Positions 6,821 to 14,289 are shown, counted from the first letter of the stretch. The stretch: 22,596 nt of DNA from JAWWPG01 sp033850885 (GCA_033850885.1 JAWWPG010000057.1:1-22596); one strand, 5' to 3'. Numbers and translations: made by a program. Notes: generated by a model from the sequence alone, not told the origin.

Positions 6821-8007
6821 GCCTGCTCGAACCCGGATCCTTCCGAGACAACAGCCTTGTCGGCGACGACGCGCTGCTGACCGCGATGCTCCACGTCGAG
6901 CAGGCCTGGATGGCGGCCCTGGTCGAGGGTGGCGCAGCGGGCGCGGAGGCAGCCGAGGCTCTTGCCGCCGTACACGGGACGCCGTCGCTCGATCCCGTAT
7001 CCGTCGAGGCGACCGGGAACCCGGTGCCCGCGTTCGTTGCTTGGCTCCGGACCCAGGTCGACGACCCGGCGACCGCCGCCCTGGTGCACCGCGGCCTAAC
7101 CAGCCAGGACGTCCTGGACACCGCCGTGATGCTCGTGGCGAAGGACGTACTGACTCAGATCGGAACCGATCTCACCACCGTTGCGCGCGCGCTGGGGCGG
7201 CTGGCCGACCGGCACCGGTCCACGGTCATGGCGGGCCGCTCCCTTACGCAGTACGCCGTGCCGGTCACCTTCGGTCTCGTGGCCGCTCAGTGGCTCGCCG
7301 GGGTTCTCGACGCTCGCGACCGGGTGGGGACCCTCCGTGACAACCTCCCGGTGCAGTGTGGAGGTGCCGCCGGAACTCTCTCTCTCGCAAGCGATCTGGT
7401 CGCCGATCCCCTGTCGGTGGCGCGAGGGCTGGCGACGACCCTCGGGCTGTCCTGGCCGGGACTGCCGTGGCATACGCGACGTACGCCGATCACCCGCCTC
7501 GGGGACACCCTCGCCGAGACCTGCGACGCGCTGGGAGTCCTGGCAGCGGATGTCCTTCAGCTCGGCCGGCCCGAGGTGGGTGAGGTCAGCGAGCGACTGC
7601 CACGCGGCCGCGGCGGGTCCTCGACCATGCCTGGCAAGCAGAACCCCGTGCTGTCGATCCTGGTCCGCAGCGCGGCCCTGCAGGCTCCCTGGCTGGCGGC
7701 CCAGCTGCATCAGTCGTCGGCGCTTGCCGTCGACCAGCGACCGGACGGGGCCTGGCACGCGGAGTGGCCCGCCGTACGCCGGCTGCTCCAGCTCACCACG
7801 GTGGCCGCGGCGCAGACGGCCGAGCTGGTCGACTTGATCGAGGTGCACGAGGACGTGATGACGGACCGCGTCGCGGCCGCGCGGGAGAGCCTGCTGGCCG
7901 AGCGCGATTCCGGCGTCGGAACGCCGGGCGAGTACCTTGGCGCCGCAATGGTTTTCGTCGACGAGACCCTGGCTCGACTCGCGGCCGTGGCGGGCAGTCG
8001 TGGCTGA
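6817..8007 (+). CDS. pcaB: 3-carboxy-cis,cis-muconate cycloisomerase
   Basis: A 396-residue member of the fumarase/aspartase superfamily that lactonises 3-carboxymuconate to 4-carboxymuconolactone. The superfamily signature GSSTMPGKQNP is at residues 267-277, and the HRGLTSQDVLDT segment (91-102) carries the second conserved region. It starts at GTG 6817, which shares bases with the pcaG TGA, and its stop overlaps the pcaD start by 8 bp. The length is somewhat shorter than the ~450 residues of proteobacterial PcaB, because the C-terminal extension is absent. Assignment is secured by operon position between the dioxygenase and the lactonase. Confidence 0.95.
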   Translation: MSLLEPGSFRDNSLVGDDALLTAMLHVEQAWMAALVEGGAAGAEAAEALAAVHGTPSLDPVSVEATGNPVPAFVAWLRTQVDDPATAALVHRGLTSQDVLDTAVMLVAKDVLTQIGTDLTTVARALGRLADRHRSTVMAGRSLTQYAVPVTFGLVAAQWLAGVLDARDRVGTLRDNLPVQCGGAAGTLSLASDLVADPLSVARGLATTLGLSWPGLPWHTRRTPITRLGDTLAETCDALGVLAADVLQLGRPEVGEVSERLPRGRGGSSTMPGKQNPVLSILVRSAALQAPWLAAQLHQSSALAVDQRPDGAWHAEWPAVRRLLQLTTVAAAQTAELVDLIEVHEDVMTDRVAAARESLLAERDSGVGTPGEYLGAAMVFVDETLARLAAVAGSRG

Positions 8008-8773
8008 GCTCGCGTTCACCCGCCTGTCTGGCGGGTCGCATTGCCCCGCCTTCCTTCTGGTCGGGCCGTCGCTGGGCACGTCCGCCGAGGCCCTGTGGTC
8101 GGAATGCGCCCGCCTGCTCGCGGACCGGTTCGAGGTCGTGGGCTGGGACTTGGCGGGCCACGGTCGGAGCCGGCCGGCCCGCGCACCCTACCTGGTGGAC
8201 GACCTGGCCGACGAGGTTCGGGCCGTCGCCGACCGGCAGCGCGATGGGCGTCCCGTGCTCTACGCCGGCAACTCCGTCGGTGGCGCGGTGGGGTTCAATC
8301 TCGCCCTCGACCCAGGGCCTATCTCCGCCGTCGTCACGATGGCGTCAGCGCCGCGGATCGGCGAACCCGCGGACTGGCACGACCGGGCCGCACTCGTCCG
8401 GCGGGCCGGTACGCCGGTGATGGTGGCCGGCTCGGCCGAGCGGTGGTTCGCGCCTGGCTTCGCCGACCGTCGGCCTGAGGTCGTTTCGGCGCTGCTCGAG
8501 GCGCTCATCGACGTCGACAGCGAGTCGTACGCCCTGGCCTGTGAGGCGCTGGCGGCGTTCGACGTCCGCGGCCTCGTCGCGGATGTGAAGGTGCCGCTGC
8601 TGTCCGGCGCCGGCCGACACGACCCCGTCGTACCTCCCGACGTGCTGCGCTCGATGGTGCCGGGGGTCGAGACATACGTGTTCGAGGAGTGTGCACACCA
8701 GCCGCCGGCCGAGGCGCCCGATGCGGTGGCCCAGGTCGCGGCCGACTTCTTCGCCCGGACGGGAGCGCCGTGA
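8000..8773 (+). CDS. pcaD: 3-oxoadipate enol-lactonase
   Basis: A 257-residue alpha/beta hydrolase that opens 3-oxoadipate enol-lactone to 3-oxoadipate. The catalytic triad is visible: Ser92 in the nucleophile elbow GNSVGG, Asp208 in GAGRHDPVVP and His233 in EECAHQPP. The oxyanion region VGPSLGTS (21-28) matches the family pattern. GTG 8000 is chosen because it overlaps the pcaB stop and gives the standard N-terminus; upstream extension only reads through pcaB in another frame. It is a stand-alone protein, not fused to PcaC as in the PcaL proteins of many actinobacteria. Its stop overlaps the pcaC GTG. Confidence 0.93.
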   Translation: MAELAFTRLSGGSHCPAFLLVGPSLGTSAEALWSECARLLADRFEVVGWDLAGHGRSRPARAPYLVDDLADEVRAVADRQRDGRPVLYAGNSVGGAVGFNLALDPGPISAVVTMASAPRIGEPADWHDRAALVRRAGTPVMVAGSAERWFAPGFADRRPEVVSALLEALIDVDSESYALACEALAAFDVRGLVADVKVPLLSGAGRHDPVVPPDVLRSMVPGVETYVFEECAHQPPAEAPDAVAQVAADFFARTGAP

Positions 8774-9144
8774 ACGACGACCGGTACGACGCGGGCATGC
8801 AGGTCCGGCGCGAGATCCTCGGTGAGGAGTACGTCGACCAGGCTCAGGCCAAGACGACCGACCTCACCCGTGACTTCCAGGCCTACATCACCCGCGCCGT
8901 GTGGGGAGATGTCTGGACCCGACCCGGCCTTGACCGGCGGACCCGCTCCGCGATCACCTTGACCGCGTTGATCGCCGGCGGCCACTGGGACGAGCTGGCC
9001 CAGCACGTCCGTGCCGCCCGCACCAACGGCCTGACCCCAGAAGAGATCGCAGAGGTCATCCTGCATACCGCCCTCTACTGCGGGGTCCCGGCCGCGAACC
9101 ACGCGTTCGCCGTCGCCCGGCCGATCCTCGAGGAGCTGGCATGA
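8770..9144 (+). CDS. pcaC: 4-carboxymuconolactone decarboxylase
   Basis: A 124-residue CMD/AhpD-fold protein that decarboxylates 4-carboxymuconolactone to 3-oxoadipate enol-lactone, the substrate of PcaD. Typical features are REILGEEYVD near the N-terminus, the RRTRSAITLTALIAGGHWDEL helix, and HVRAARTNGLTPEEI, with the conserved LYCGVPAANHAF ending. It begins at GTG 8770, overlapping the pcaD stop in GTGA, and ends in an ATGA overlap with a 40-codon ORF. It is encoded separately from pcaD, so no bifunctional PcaL is present here. Confidence 0.95.
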   Translation: MNDDRYDAGMQVRREILGEEYVDQAQAKTTDLTRDFQAYITRAVWGDVWTRPGLDRRTRSAITLTALIAGGHWDELAQHVRAARTNGLTPEEIAEVILHTALYCGVPAANHAFAVARPILEELA

Positions 9145-9263
9145 CGGCGGGCGTGTTCCTGATCCAAACCGAAGGAGTCGCGGTACGGGGCCTGTTCGAA
9201 ATCGGCCCGGATGTCCTCCGCTCGCTGCTTCCAATGCGCAACGCAACGGATGCCCGTGCATGA
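9141..9263 (+). CDS. 40-residue micro-ORF coupled between pcaC and pobA
   Basis: ATG 9141 overlaps the pcaC stop as ATGA, and the TGA at 9261-9263 overlaps the pobA ATG (9260) in the same way, so ribosomes could pass pcaC, this ORF and pobA without a gap. The peptide starts MTAGVFLIQTEG and ends NATDARA; it has no signal peptide, cysteine or membrane helix. No known family was recognised. It fills an otherwise unused 115-bp spacer in an operon with no other spacer. It may be a functional small protein, a translational coupling device, or the remnant of a lost gene. Confidence 0.5.
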   Translation: MTAGVFLIQTEGVAVRGLFEIGPDVLRSLLPMRNATDARA

Positions 9264-10441
9264 CCCAGACTCAGGTGGGCATTGTCGGAGCCGGACCGGC
9301 CGGCCTGATGCTGTCGCACCTGCTCGATCTCGAGGGCATCGAGTCGGTGGTGGTGGACAACCGGACGCGCCACCAGATCGAGACCACCGTGCGGGCAGGA
9401 ATCCTCGAACGAGACACCGTGCGGCTACTGGTGGACTCCGGTGCGTCGGACCGCGTACTGACGGAGGGGCAGGAGCACAAGGGGATCGACCTTGGCTTCG
9501 GAGGCTCCGGTCATCGCATCGATTTCGTGGCGTTGACCGGTGCGTCCGTCTGGCTCTACCCGCAGACCGACGTGTTCATCGACCTGGCCGCCGCGCGGGA
9601 TCGGGCAGGCGGCGACGTGCGCTACGGGGTGTCCGACACGACATTGCTTGACGCCGACTCACAGCGGCCAGGCTTCTCCTTCGTGGACAGCCAGGCAAGG
9701 CCGCAGGAGGTTCGATGCGAGTACCTCGTCGGTGCGGACGGCTCGCGCAGCATCTGCCGGGCTGGCATTACGACTGCGTCTCGGCAGGACTTCTTCCGCG
9801 AGTATCCCTTCGCATGGTTCGGCATCCTCTGCGAGGCACCGAAAAGCGCACCGGAGCTCATCTACAACCACTCAGATCGGGGGTTCGCCCTCATCAGCCA
9901 GCGCACCGAGACCATGCAACGCATGTATTTCCAATGCGACCCAACCGAGGAGGTCGACACCTGGTCCGACGACAGCATTTGGTCCGAGCTGCAGGCGCGG
10001 CTGGGCGCTAACGGCTATGAGCTGTACGAGGGTCAGATCACATCGAAGTCAGTGCTGCCCTTCCGCAGTTACGTCTGTCAACCGATGCGCCAAGGCCGAC
10101 TGCTGCTCGTCGGTGACGCCGCCCACACGGTGCCTCCCACAGGAGCGAAGGGCCTGAACCTCGCGCTCGCCGATGTACGGCTCCTTGCGCAGGTGCTGAA
10201 ACGCGCGGTCGCCGGCGCTGGCGGCGACGTTCTGGACGAATACACCGAGCGTGCCGCGGACCGTGTCTGGCGCGCCCAGCATTTCTCCTACTGGATGACC
10301 ACAATGCTGCACGCGCTCCCGAGCGCGTCCCCGTTCGACCAGCGCCGGCAGGTAAGCGAGCTGGCCACTCTCATCGCATCTCGGGCGGGGCGGACCTTCC
10401 TGGCCGAGGGCTACACCGGCTGGCCGCACCTCCGGGGCTGA
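9260..10441 (+). CDS. pobA: 4-hydroxybenzoate 3-monooxygenase (p-hydroxybenzoate hydroxylase)
   Basis: A 393-residue class A flavoprotein hydroxylase making protocatechuate from 4-hydroxybenzoate. It has the FAD Rossmann motif G10-x-G12-x-x-G15, the DG motif around VGADGSRS (158-164), and the GD motif LLLVGDAAHTVPPTGAKGLNLA (282-303, quoted in part). Aligned by eye to the Pseudomonas enzyme, the substrate residues are retained as Tyr202, Ser213, Arg215, Arg221, Tyr223 and Tyr385. The helix region that binds NADPH in Pseudomonas (its Arg33 and Arg42) is replaced here by Asn34 and Thr43, while Arg45 (its Arg44) remains, so coenzyme preference may differ. It is the last gene of the pca operon and starts in an ATGA overlap with the micro-ORF. 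Confidence 0.96.
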   Translation: MTQTQVGIVGAGPAGLMLSHLLDLEGIESVVVDNRTRHQIETTVRAGILERDTVRLLVDSGASDRVLTEGQEHKGIDLGFGGSGHRIDFVALTGASVWLYPQTDVFIDLAAARDRAGGDVRYGVSDTTLLDADSQRPGFSFVDSQARPQEVRCEYLVGADGSRSICRAGITTASRQDFFREYPFAWFGILCEAPKSAPELIYNHSDRGFALISQRTETMQRMYFQCDPTEEVDTWSDDSIWSELQARLGANGYELYEGQITSKSVLPFRSYVCQPMRQGRLLLVGDAAHTVPPTGAKGLNLALADVRLLAQVLKRAVAGAGGDVLDEYTERAADRVWRAQHFSYWMTTMLHALPSASPFDQRRQVSELATLIASRAGRTFLAEGYTGWPHLRG

Positions 10442-10519
10442 CCTGCTCCTTGACACGAGGGTCACCGGATGCTCGCCGGAGCCGACGGCGCAGATTCCGT
10501 GGGTTTCGTGGTGGCAGAG

Positions 10520-10546
10520 TGTCGATCTGTAGCGAGGCGCTTCGTA
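10520..10546 (+). promoter_or_regulatory. Candidate ECF-sigma (ECF42-like) promoter of the first YCII gene
   Basis: TGTCGA (10520-10525), a 17-bp spacer and CGTA (10543-10546) match the pattern reported for ECF42 sigma factors, which control DGPF/YCII proteins in streptomycetes. The -35 lies 77 bp before the ATG. The promoter of the second YCII gene has the same geometry. Confidence 0.5.
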
Positions 10547-10596
10547 GGACAGATGTGAGGCGGCCGGAGTGGACCGCCGAGAAAAGGGGGAATGCA

Positions 10597-10872
10597 ATGG
10601 CGCAGTACCTGATCATGCTCGGTGCGCACGCGATGGACCACATCCCCGACGAGGACATGCCCGCCGTGTCCAAGGCCGCGCACGCGGTGTCTCAGGAGGC
10701 CATCGACGCTGGCGTGTTTGTGCGCTCCAGCGGACTGGAAGACCAACTGACCATCGTGGCCACCGACGGGACGGTCACCGATGGCCCGTACCCCGAGGCC
10801 GTAGGCGGAGTCACGATCCTCGAGGTGCCGACACGCGAGGAGGAGGAGGCCTTACCCATACCCACGGTCTGA
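10597..10872 (+). CDS. YCII/DGPF-domain protein, apparently shortened at the C-terminus
   Basis: A 91-residue protein of the YCII-related (DGPF) family. It shows the usual MAQYLIMLGA start, an internal EAIDAGVFVRSSGL segment and the signature DGPYPEAVGGVTILEVP. Family members normally run on for another 20-35 residues with a helix (WAARIA...) and a conserved end. Here the sequence passes from EEEEAL directly to PIPTV and a stop, as if 60-100 bp had been deleted. AAAAGGGGG at about 10582-10590 is the ribosome-binding site. YCII proteins have a ferredoxin-like fold; their reactions are mostly unknown, and many are linked to ECF sigma factors. The neighbour at 11021 is a complete relative. Confidence 0.75.
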   Translation: MAQYLIMLGAHAMDHIPDEDMPAVSKAAHAVSQEAIDAGVFVRSSGLEDQLTIVATDGTVTDGPYPEAVGGVTILEVPTREEEEALPIPTV

Positions 10873-10943
10873 CGACGCGGGCCTCCGCATCGACCTGAAC
10901 AGGGGACGCGGCCGGAAGGGCTTGGGAAATGGTCGTGCCGGGG

Positions 10944-10970
10944 TGTCGTATCGACGCGAGTGCGTTCGTG
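10944..10970 (+). promoter_or_regulatory. Candidate ECF-sigma (ECF42-like) promoter of the second YCII gene
   Basis: TGTCGT (10944-10949), a 17-bp spacer and CGTG (10967-10970). The -35 begins 77 bp before the ATG, exactly as in the first YCII gene, so both genes probably answer to the same sigma factor, which is not encoded in the window. Confidence 0.48.
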
Positions 10971-11020
10971 GAGAGGGTGAGTGGCAGCCGTCCGGGCTGC
11001 CCGTGAGCAGAGGAGATGAG

Positions 11021-11407
11021 ATGGCGCTTTACCTGATCGCGTTCAACGACGAGTGGACGCCCGACCTCACCCTGGAGGAGTTGCGCGAGAGGGGCACAGC
11101 CGGCAGGGCCGCGATCGAGGAGATGACGACCGCCGGTGTCTTCGTCTTCAGCGACGGCGGTCTGGACGCGTCGACCGTCGTGTGCAGCGTCGACCCGAGC
11201 AGCGGTTCGCCCGTGTTCACGGACGGGCCCTTCGTCGAGACCAAGGAGCATCTCGGCGGGTTCACCGTCGTGGATGTTGCCGACGATGCCGAGGCAAGGT
11301 ACTGGGCCGGCAGGATCGCGGTCGCAGTCGGCTGGCCGCAGGAGGTGCACCGCTTCCCACATCGCAACAGGTCGAGCACCGACACGCAGTCCGGGGCCTC
11401 GTCTTGA
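11021..11407 (+). CDS. YCII/DGPF-domain protein
   Basis: A 128-residue YCII-related protein with all expected segments: MALYLIAFNDEW at the start, AAIEEMTTAGVFVFSDGGL, the signature TDGPFVETKEHLGGFTVVDV (residues ~66-85), and the C-terminal helix AEARYWAGRIAVAVGWPQEV that the preceding paralogue lacks. The last ~18 residues are a polar tail. AGAGGAG at 11009-11015 is a good ribosome-binding site for ATG 11021. Paralogue of the 10597 gene, with a matching upstream promoter. Biochemical role unknown; proteins of this type often belong to ECF-sigma-controlled stress sets. Confidence 0.83.
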   Translation: MALYLIAFNDEWTPDLTLEELRERGTAGRAAIEEMTTAGVFVFSDGGLDASTVVCSVDPSSGSPVFTDGPFVETKEHLGGFTVVDVADDAEARYWAGRIAVAVGWPQEVHRFPHRNRSSTDTQSGASS

Positions 11408-11724
11408 CCGAGATGATGTGAAGAGGCGGCGAGCCAGCCATTGATGAGCGGAGTTGTGGGCATGTGTGCTGGTGCGTCGGTGGCTCGTCCCTGCCGTTTC
11501 ACCTGACGGCCCTGGGACGGTTTGTCGGCACGTTCTCGGTTCCGCGCTGCCGGGTTCCTGCCGGGCGCCTTTCGCGTTTGCCTGGCCTATGCCATCCCTC
11601 AGGAGCCCCGCATGTATGCACACAAGCCTAAGTTGCGGGAGGACCGGCGATTGGCCCATTGCCGACTGCAGGCACCCTCAACCACCACCCGATCTGATTG
11701 TCGACGCTCGCGTACCGTGGCGAC
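11408..11724 (+). other. Intergenic stretch without a recognised gene
   Basis: The 317 bp between the second YCII gene and the aminotransferase contain no open frame with protein-like composition. At its right end TACCGT (11713-11718) lies six bases before the aminotransferase ATG, which could be the -10 box of a leaderless transcript, but no convincing -35 was found. Confidence 0.5.
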
Positions 11725-12912
11725 ATGATCGACTCGCAGCCGGCTGAGGCACCCTTAGACATAACACAAGCGCGTGAATTGTTCCCTGCGACGGTGGATC
11801 GAGCCTATTTCAACACGGCTGCGATTGGGCTCGCCTGCCGGCATCTGGCGCAGACATATCACGCCGTGATCGACGAATGGGTCTCGCACGGCATGGATTT
11901 CGCACACGGCGAGTTGGCCGCGAATAGGGCTCGAGTGCTCGCGGCAAGGCTGATCGGCGCTAGCCCAGAGGACGTGGCGCTCATCCCGTCGGTGTCGTCG
12001 ATGGCCGGACTTGTCGCGGCTCAGCTTGGTCCAGCGTCGCCCGGCGAGAACGTCGTCATCGGAGAACGGGAGTACAGCTCAAACCACTTCCCGTGGCGCC
12101 AGCTCGAACATAGAGGCTACGACGTGCGACAAGTCCCCTTCCGTCGAGGTGGACTCGACCCTGACGACGTCGATAAGCGTGTCGACGCCGCCACCCGCGT
12201 TGTGGCGTTCAGCGGAGTGCAGTCGGCGACCGGTCACCGCTCCGACATATCCGGGATCAGCTCGCTGGCCAGGGCCGTTGGAGCGATCGTCTTCGTGGAC
12301 GGCTCTCAGATGGTGGGCGCGGTCCCGGTGGCGCCGGAACTTCACCACGTCGATGTGCTGGCGACCGCAGACCATAAGTTCCTACTCAATGCGGGACGTG
12401 GAATGGGCTACTGCTACCTGTCCCGCAGCATGCAGAAGCAATTCACCCCGATCAACGCCGGCTGGCGCGCCGGCGCGGATCCGTTCGCCAGCTTCTTCGG
12501 GCCCACAATGGACCTGTCTCCGACCGCATCGCGCTTCGACAGCTCCATCAGCTGGCTCGCCGCGTTGGGCAACGAAGCTGCTCTTGCCGTCTTCCACGAC
12601 TACGGACCCGATGTCATCTACGCGCACAACCGCCACCTCGAGACTCAGCTCCGGGACGGCCTTGCCGCAGTGGGCTGGGACCCTGTGCCGCTGCCAGCCG
12701 AGAACCGCAGCACGATCGTCAGCGTTCCCCTCGACGACCTGGAGCCCACCCGAGTTGTCGGTGTTCTGTCCCAGAAAGGAGTAGTGAGCTCCGCACGCGA
12801 CGGAGCCCTACGACTCTCGGTGCACCTCTATAACCACGAGGACGACATCGACCGGCTGCTTGCCACGCTTAGGACGCTGGACGTCACGCCCGCCCACGAA
12901 GATCCGCGCTAG
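11725..12912 (+). CDS. Class V (PLP-dependent) aminotransferase, cysteine desulfurase/isopenicillin N epimerase-like
   Basis: A 395-residue fold-type I PLP enzyme. The pyridoxal-binding lysine is Lys218 in ATADHKFLLNAGRGMGY, preceded by Asp192 in VFVDGSQMVGA, which contacts the cofactor ring. The N-terminal YFNTAAIGL (28-36) is typical of class V aminotransferases such as NifS/CsdA, kynureninase and isopenicillin N epimerase homologues. No cysteine in a loop typical of desulfurases is evident, so an epimerase, lyase or transaminase role is as likely as desulfuration. ATG 11725 is chosen because TACCGT six bases upstream fits a leaderless start. No functional partner is adjacent. The family is certain, the substrate is not. 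Confidence 0.88.
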   Translation: MIDSQPAEAPLDITQARELFPATVDRAYFNTAAIGLACRHLAQTYHAVIDEWVSHGMDFAHGELAANRARVLAARLIGASPEDVALIPSVSSMAGLVAAQLGPASPGENVVIGEREYSSNHFPWRQLEHRGYDVRQVPFRRGGLDPDDVDKRVDAATRVVAFSGVQSATGHRSDISGISSLARAVGAIVFVDGSQMVGAVPVAPELHHVDVLATADHKFLLNAGRGMGYCYLSRSMQKQFTPINAGWRAGADPFASFFGPTMDLSPTASRFDSSISWLAALGNEAALAVFHDYGPDVIYAHNRHLETQLRDGLAAVGWDPVPLPAENRSTIVSVPLDDLEPTRVVGVLSQKGVVSSARDGALRLSVHLYNHEDDIDRLLATLRTLDVTPAHEDPR

Positions 12913-12920
12913 CTGGTCTT

Positions 12921-12940
12921 GTCGGTCCTTGGACCCCGAC
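12921..12940 (+). terminator. Weak hairpin after the aminotransferase gene
   Basis: GTCGG (12921-12925) pairs with CCGAC (12936-12940), with a short inner TCC/GGA pairing and a two-base bulge. It begins 9 bp past the stop codon. Stability is modest and there is no T-run, so this is tentative. Confidence 0.28.
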
Positions 12941-13039
12941 TGGCCGGTTGCACCCATCTACCGAGCTTGTCACGCTGCCAGTTGAGCGGAGTGCGCCGTT
13001 GTCGGTTCCCAGCCGGTCTGCTGCTCTTACCTTCTTGAT

Positions 13040-13072
13040 CGCTGGTCCGTCGTCCACGATGTTGTAGATGCC
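13040..13072 (-). pseudogene. Short remnant resembling an NAD-dependent epimerase C-terminal motif
   Basis: The minus strand reads GIYNIVDDGPA, the motif that in extended NAD-dependent epimerase/dehydratases (GxxYNVVDDEPA) precedes the final domain. The flanking residues in this frame are not family-like and no full gene can be drawn. Eleven residues are little evidence, so this is a hint only. Confidence 0.3.
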
Positions 13073-13163
13073 GGCGCGAGCGGCGGGGCCCGCCAGTGGG
13101 CGGCGGCAATCGTTCACGCTCATGGTGGCTCCGCGGCGATGGTCTGGTTGCGTTGTTGCGGCA

Positions 13164-13400
13164 GCTCGTCCGTAGCGGATGCCCTGCGAAACGCTTTCCA
13201 CGTTTCACCAGGGCGTCTGGATCGGTCTCAAGCACGCGCCAATCAGGAAGTGCCTGCTCGATGGAGGCGGCGTCGGCGCCTCGTGGTAGCGGGCGCTTCG
13301 TCGCTCCGGGTTTGAACGCGAGCACCAGCATGGGCCACTTCCAGGTGTCGCTCTGCGTCGGGGACGGAATGCCGATGCCTCGTCGGGTTCGCTGGACACG
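13164..13400 (-). pseudogene. Remnant of a class I SAM-dependent methyltransferase C-terminus
   Basis: On the minus strand about 75 codons read protein-like sequence: WPMLVLAFKPGA, then PLPRGADAASIEQALPDWRV followed by LETDPDALV. The pattern of a strand, then a Gly-Ala-x-x-Ile-x-x-Ala-Leu-Pro-x-Trp helix entry and an Asp-Pro-Ala loop, is common at the end of small class I methyltransferases. The frame then degrades into arginine-rich sequence and no N-terminal half with a SAM-binding motif is present on the right, where the reductase gene lies on the other strand. Identification is by pattern only. Confidence 0.33.
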
Positions 13401-13428
13401 ACCACTGCCTTGGTCGGATGATCGGATC

Positions 13429-14289
13429 GTGAAGGAGCCTAGCGTCGCGGTGCTGGGTGCCGGTGCGCTCGGAGCGGCAATGGCTGCTCGGCTGGGCGAG
13501 ACCGGTCACCAGGTGAACCTGTGGAACCGGACGCCTGATCGCGCTCGTGCCATCGCGACCGCTTCCTCCGGAGTCACGGCGGTTGCCGATCTCACCGACG
13601 CGGTCAAGGAGGTGCCGGTGGTTCTCACGGTTCTGCGAGACGGCGATGCGGTCGCAGAAGTCATGAATGCGGCGATCGATGGTCTCGACGCCGGCGCGGT
13701 GTGGGTGCAGGCGAGCACGGTCGGACCGGACAGTGCCCGCAGGCTGGGCGAGCTGGCCCGTACCCATGCCGTTGCCTATCTGGATGCCCCGGTGTCCGGC
13801 AGCACCGGACCTGCGCGCCACGGCACGCTGGTCTGGTTGACGTCGGGCAGCCGGGAGGCATTCGAGCTGGCCGAACCGACGTTGCGCCGGCTCGGTGCGG
13901 CCGTGGAGTACCTCGGCAGTGGCGTCGAGGGCAGCGCGCTCAAGATCGTGGTCAACGCCTGGATGACCTCGGCGACGGTTGCGATGAGCGACGTCCTTTC
14001 GCTGTGCGACGCGCTTGGCATCGACCACGAGCTCTTCGCCAGGGTCCTCGCGGACGGGCCACTGGCCATGCCGTACGCCCAACAGAAGGCGACGGCGATG
14101 GACGGGCACGCCTACACCGCCGGCTTCGCGATCGAGCTCGCCCGCAAGGACCTCGCGCTCGCCGAGAACTCGCTACCCCCCTCACCGCTGCTGCTCGCCG
14201 TACGCCGGCGACTGGACCAGGCCATCGCCGACGGGCACGGCCACGACGACCTCGCGGCCGTCGACTACCAGCGAGGCAAGCCCGAATAG
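13429..14289 (+). CDS. NAD(P)-dependent oxidoreductase of the 3-hydroxyisobutyrate dehydrogenase family
   Basis: A 286-residue beta-hydroxyacid dehydrogenase. The Rossmann motif is G10-A-G12-A-L-G15; NRTPDRA (33-39) at the end of the second strand suggests NADP preference. The substrate loop DAPVSGSTGPARHGTL (119-134, one Gly of the usual DAPVSGG replaced) and catalytic Lys172 in GSALKIVVNAW are present, with LARKDLALA (237-245) near the C-terminus. GTG 13429 gives the exact family N-terminus. The family includes 3-hydroxyisobutyrate, tartronate-semialdehyde, glyoxylate and imine reductases, so the substrate is open. The SDR remnant follows 18 bp downstream and may have shared its transcript. 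Confidence 0.88.
   Translation: MKEPSVAVLGAGALGAAMAARLGETGHQVNLWNRTPDRARAIATASSGVTAVADLTDAVKEVPVVLTVLRDGDAVAEVMNAAIDGLDAGAVWVQASTVGPDSARRLGELARTHAVAYLDAPVSGSTGPARHGTLVWLTSGSREAFELAEPTLRRLGAAVEYLGSGVEGSALKIVVNAWMTSATVAMSDVLSLCDALGIDHELFARVLADGPLAMPYAQQKATAMDGHAYTAGFAIELARKDLALAENSLPPSPLLLAVRRRLDQAIADGHGHDDLAAVDYQRGKPE

Larger units (their letters stand above)
12941..13428. other. Gene-poor stretch holding decayed gene fragments
   Basis: No intact gene fits here. The minus strand carries a methyltransferase-like fragment (about 13164-13400) and a short epimerase-like fragment (13040-13072) in different frames. The plus-strand frame running into the reductase gene at 13429 is not protein-like before that point. 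Confidence 0.55.

Noticed and set aside
11700..11724. TGTCGA-like box ahead of the aminotransferase as a third ECF-type promoter
   Set aside because: With the usual 16-17 bp spacer the -10 would touch the start codon, so transcription would begin inside the gene.
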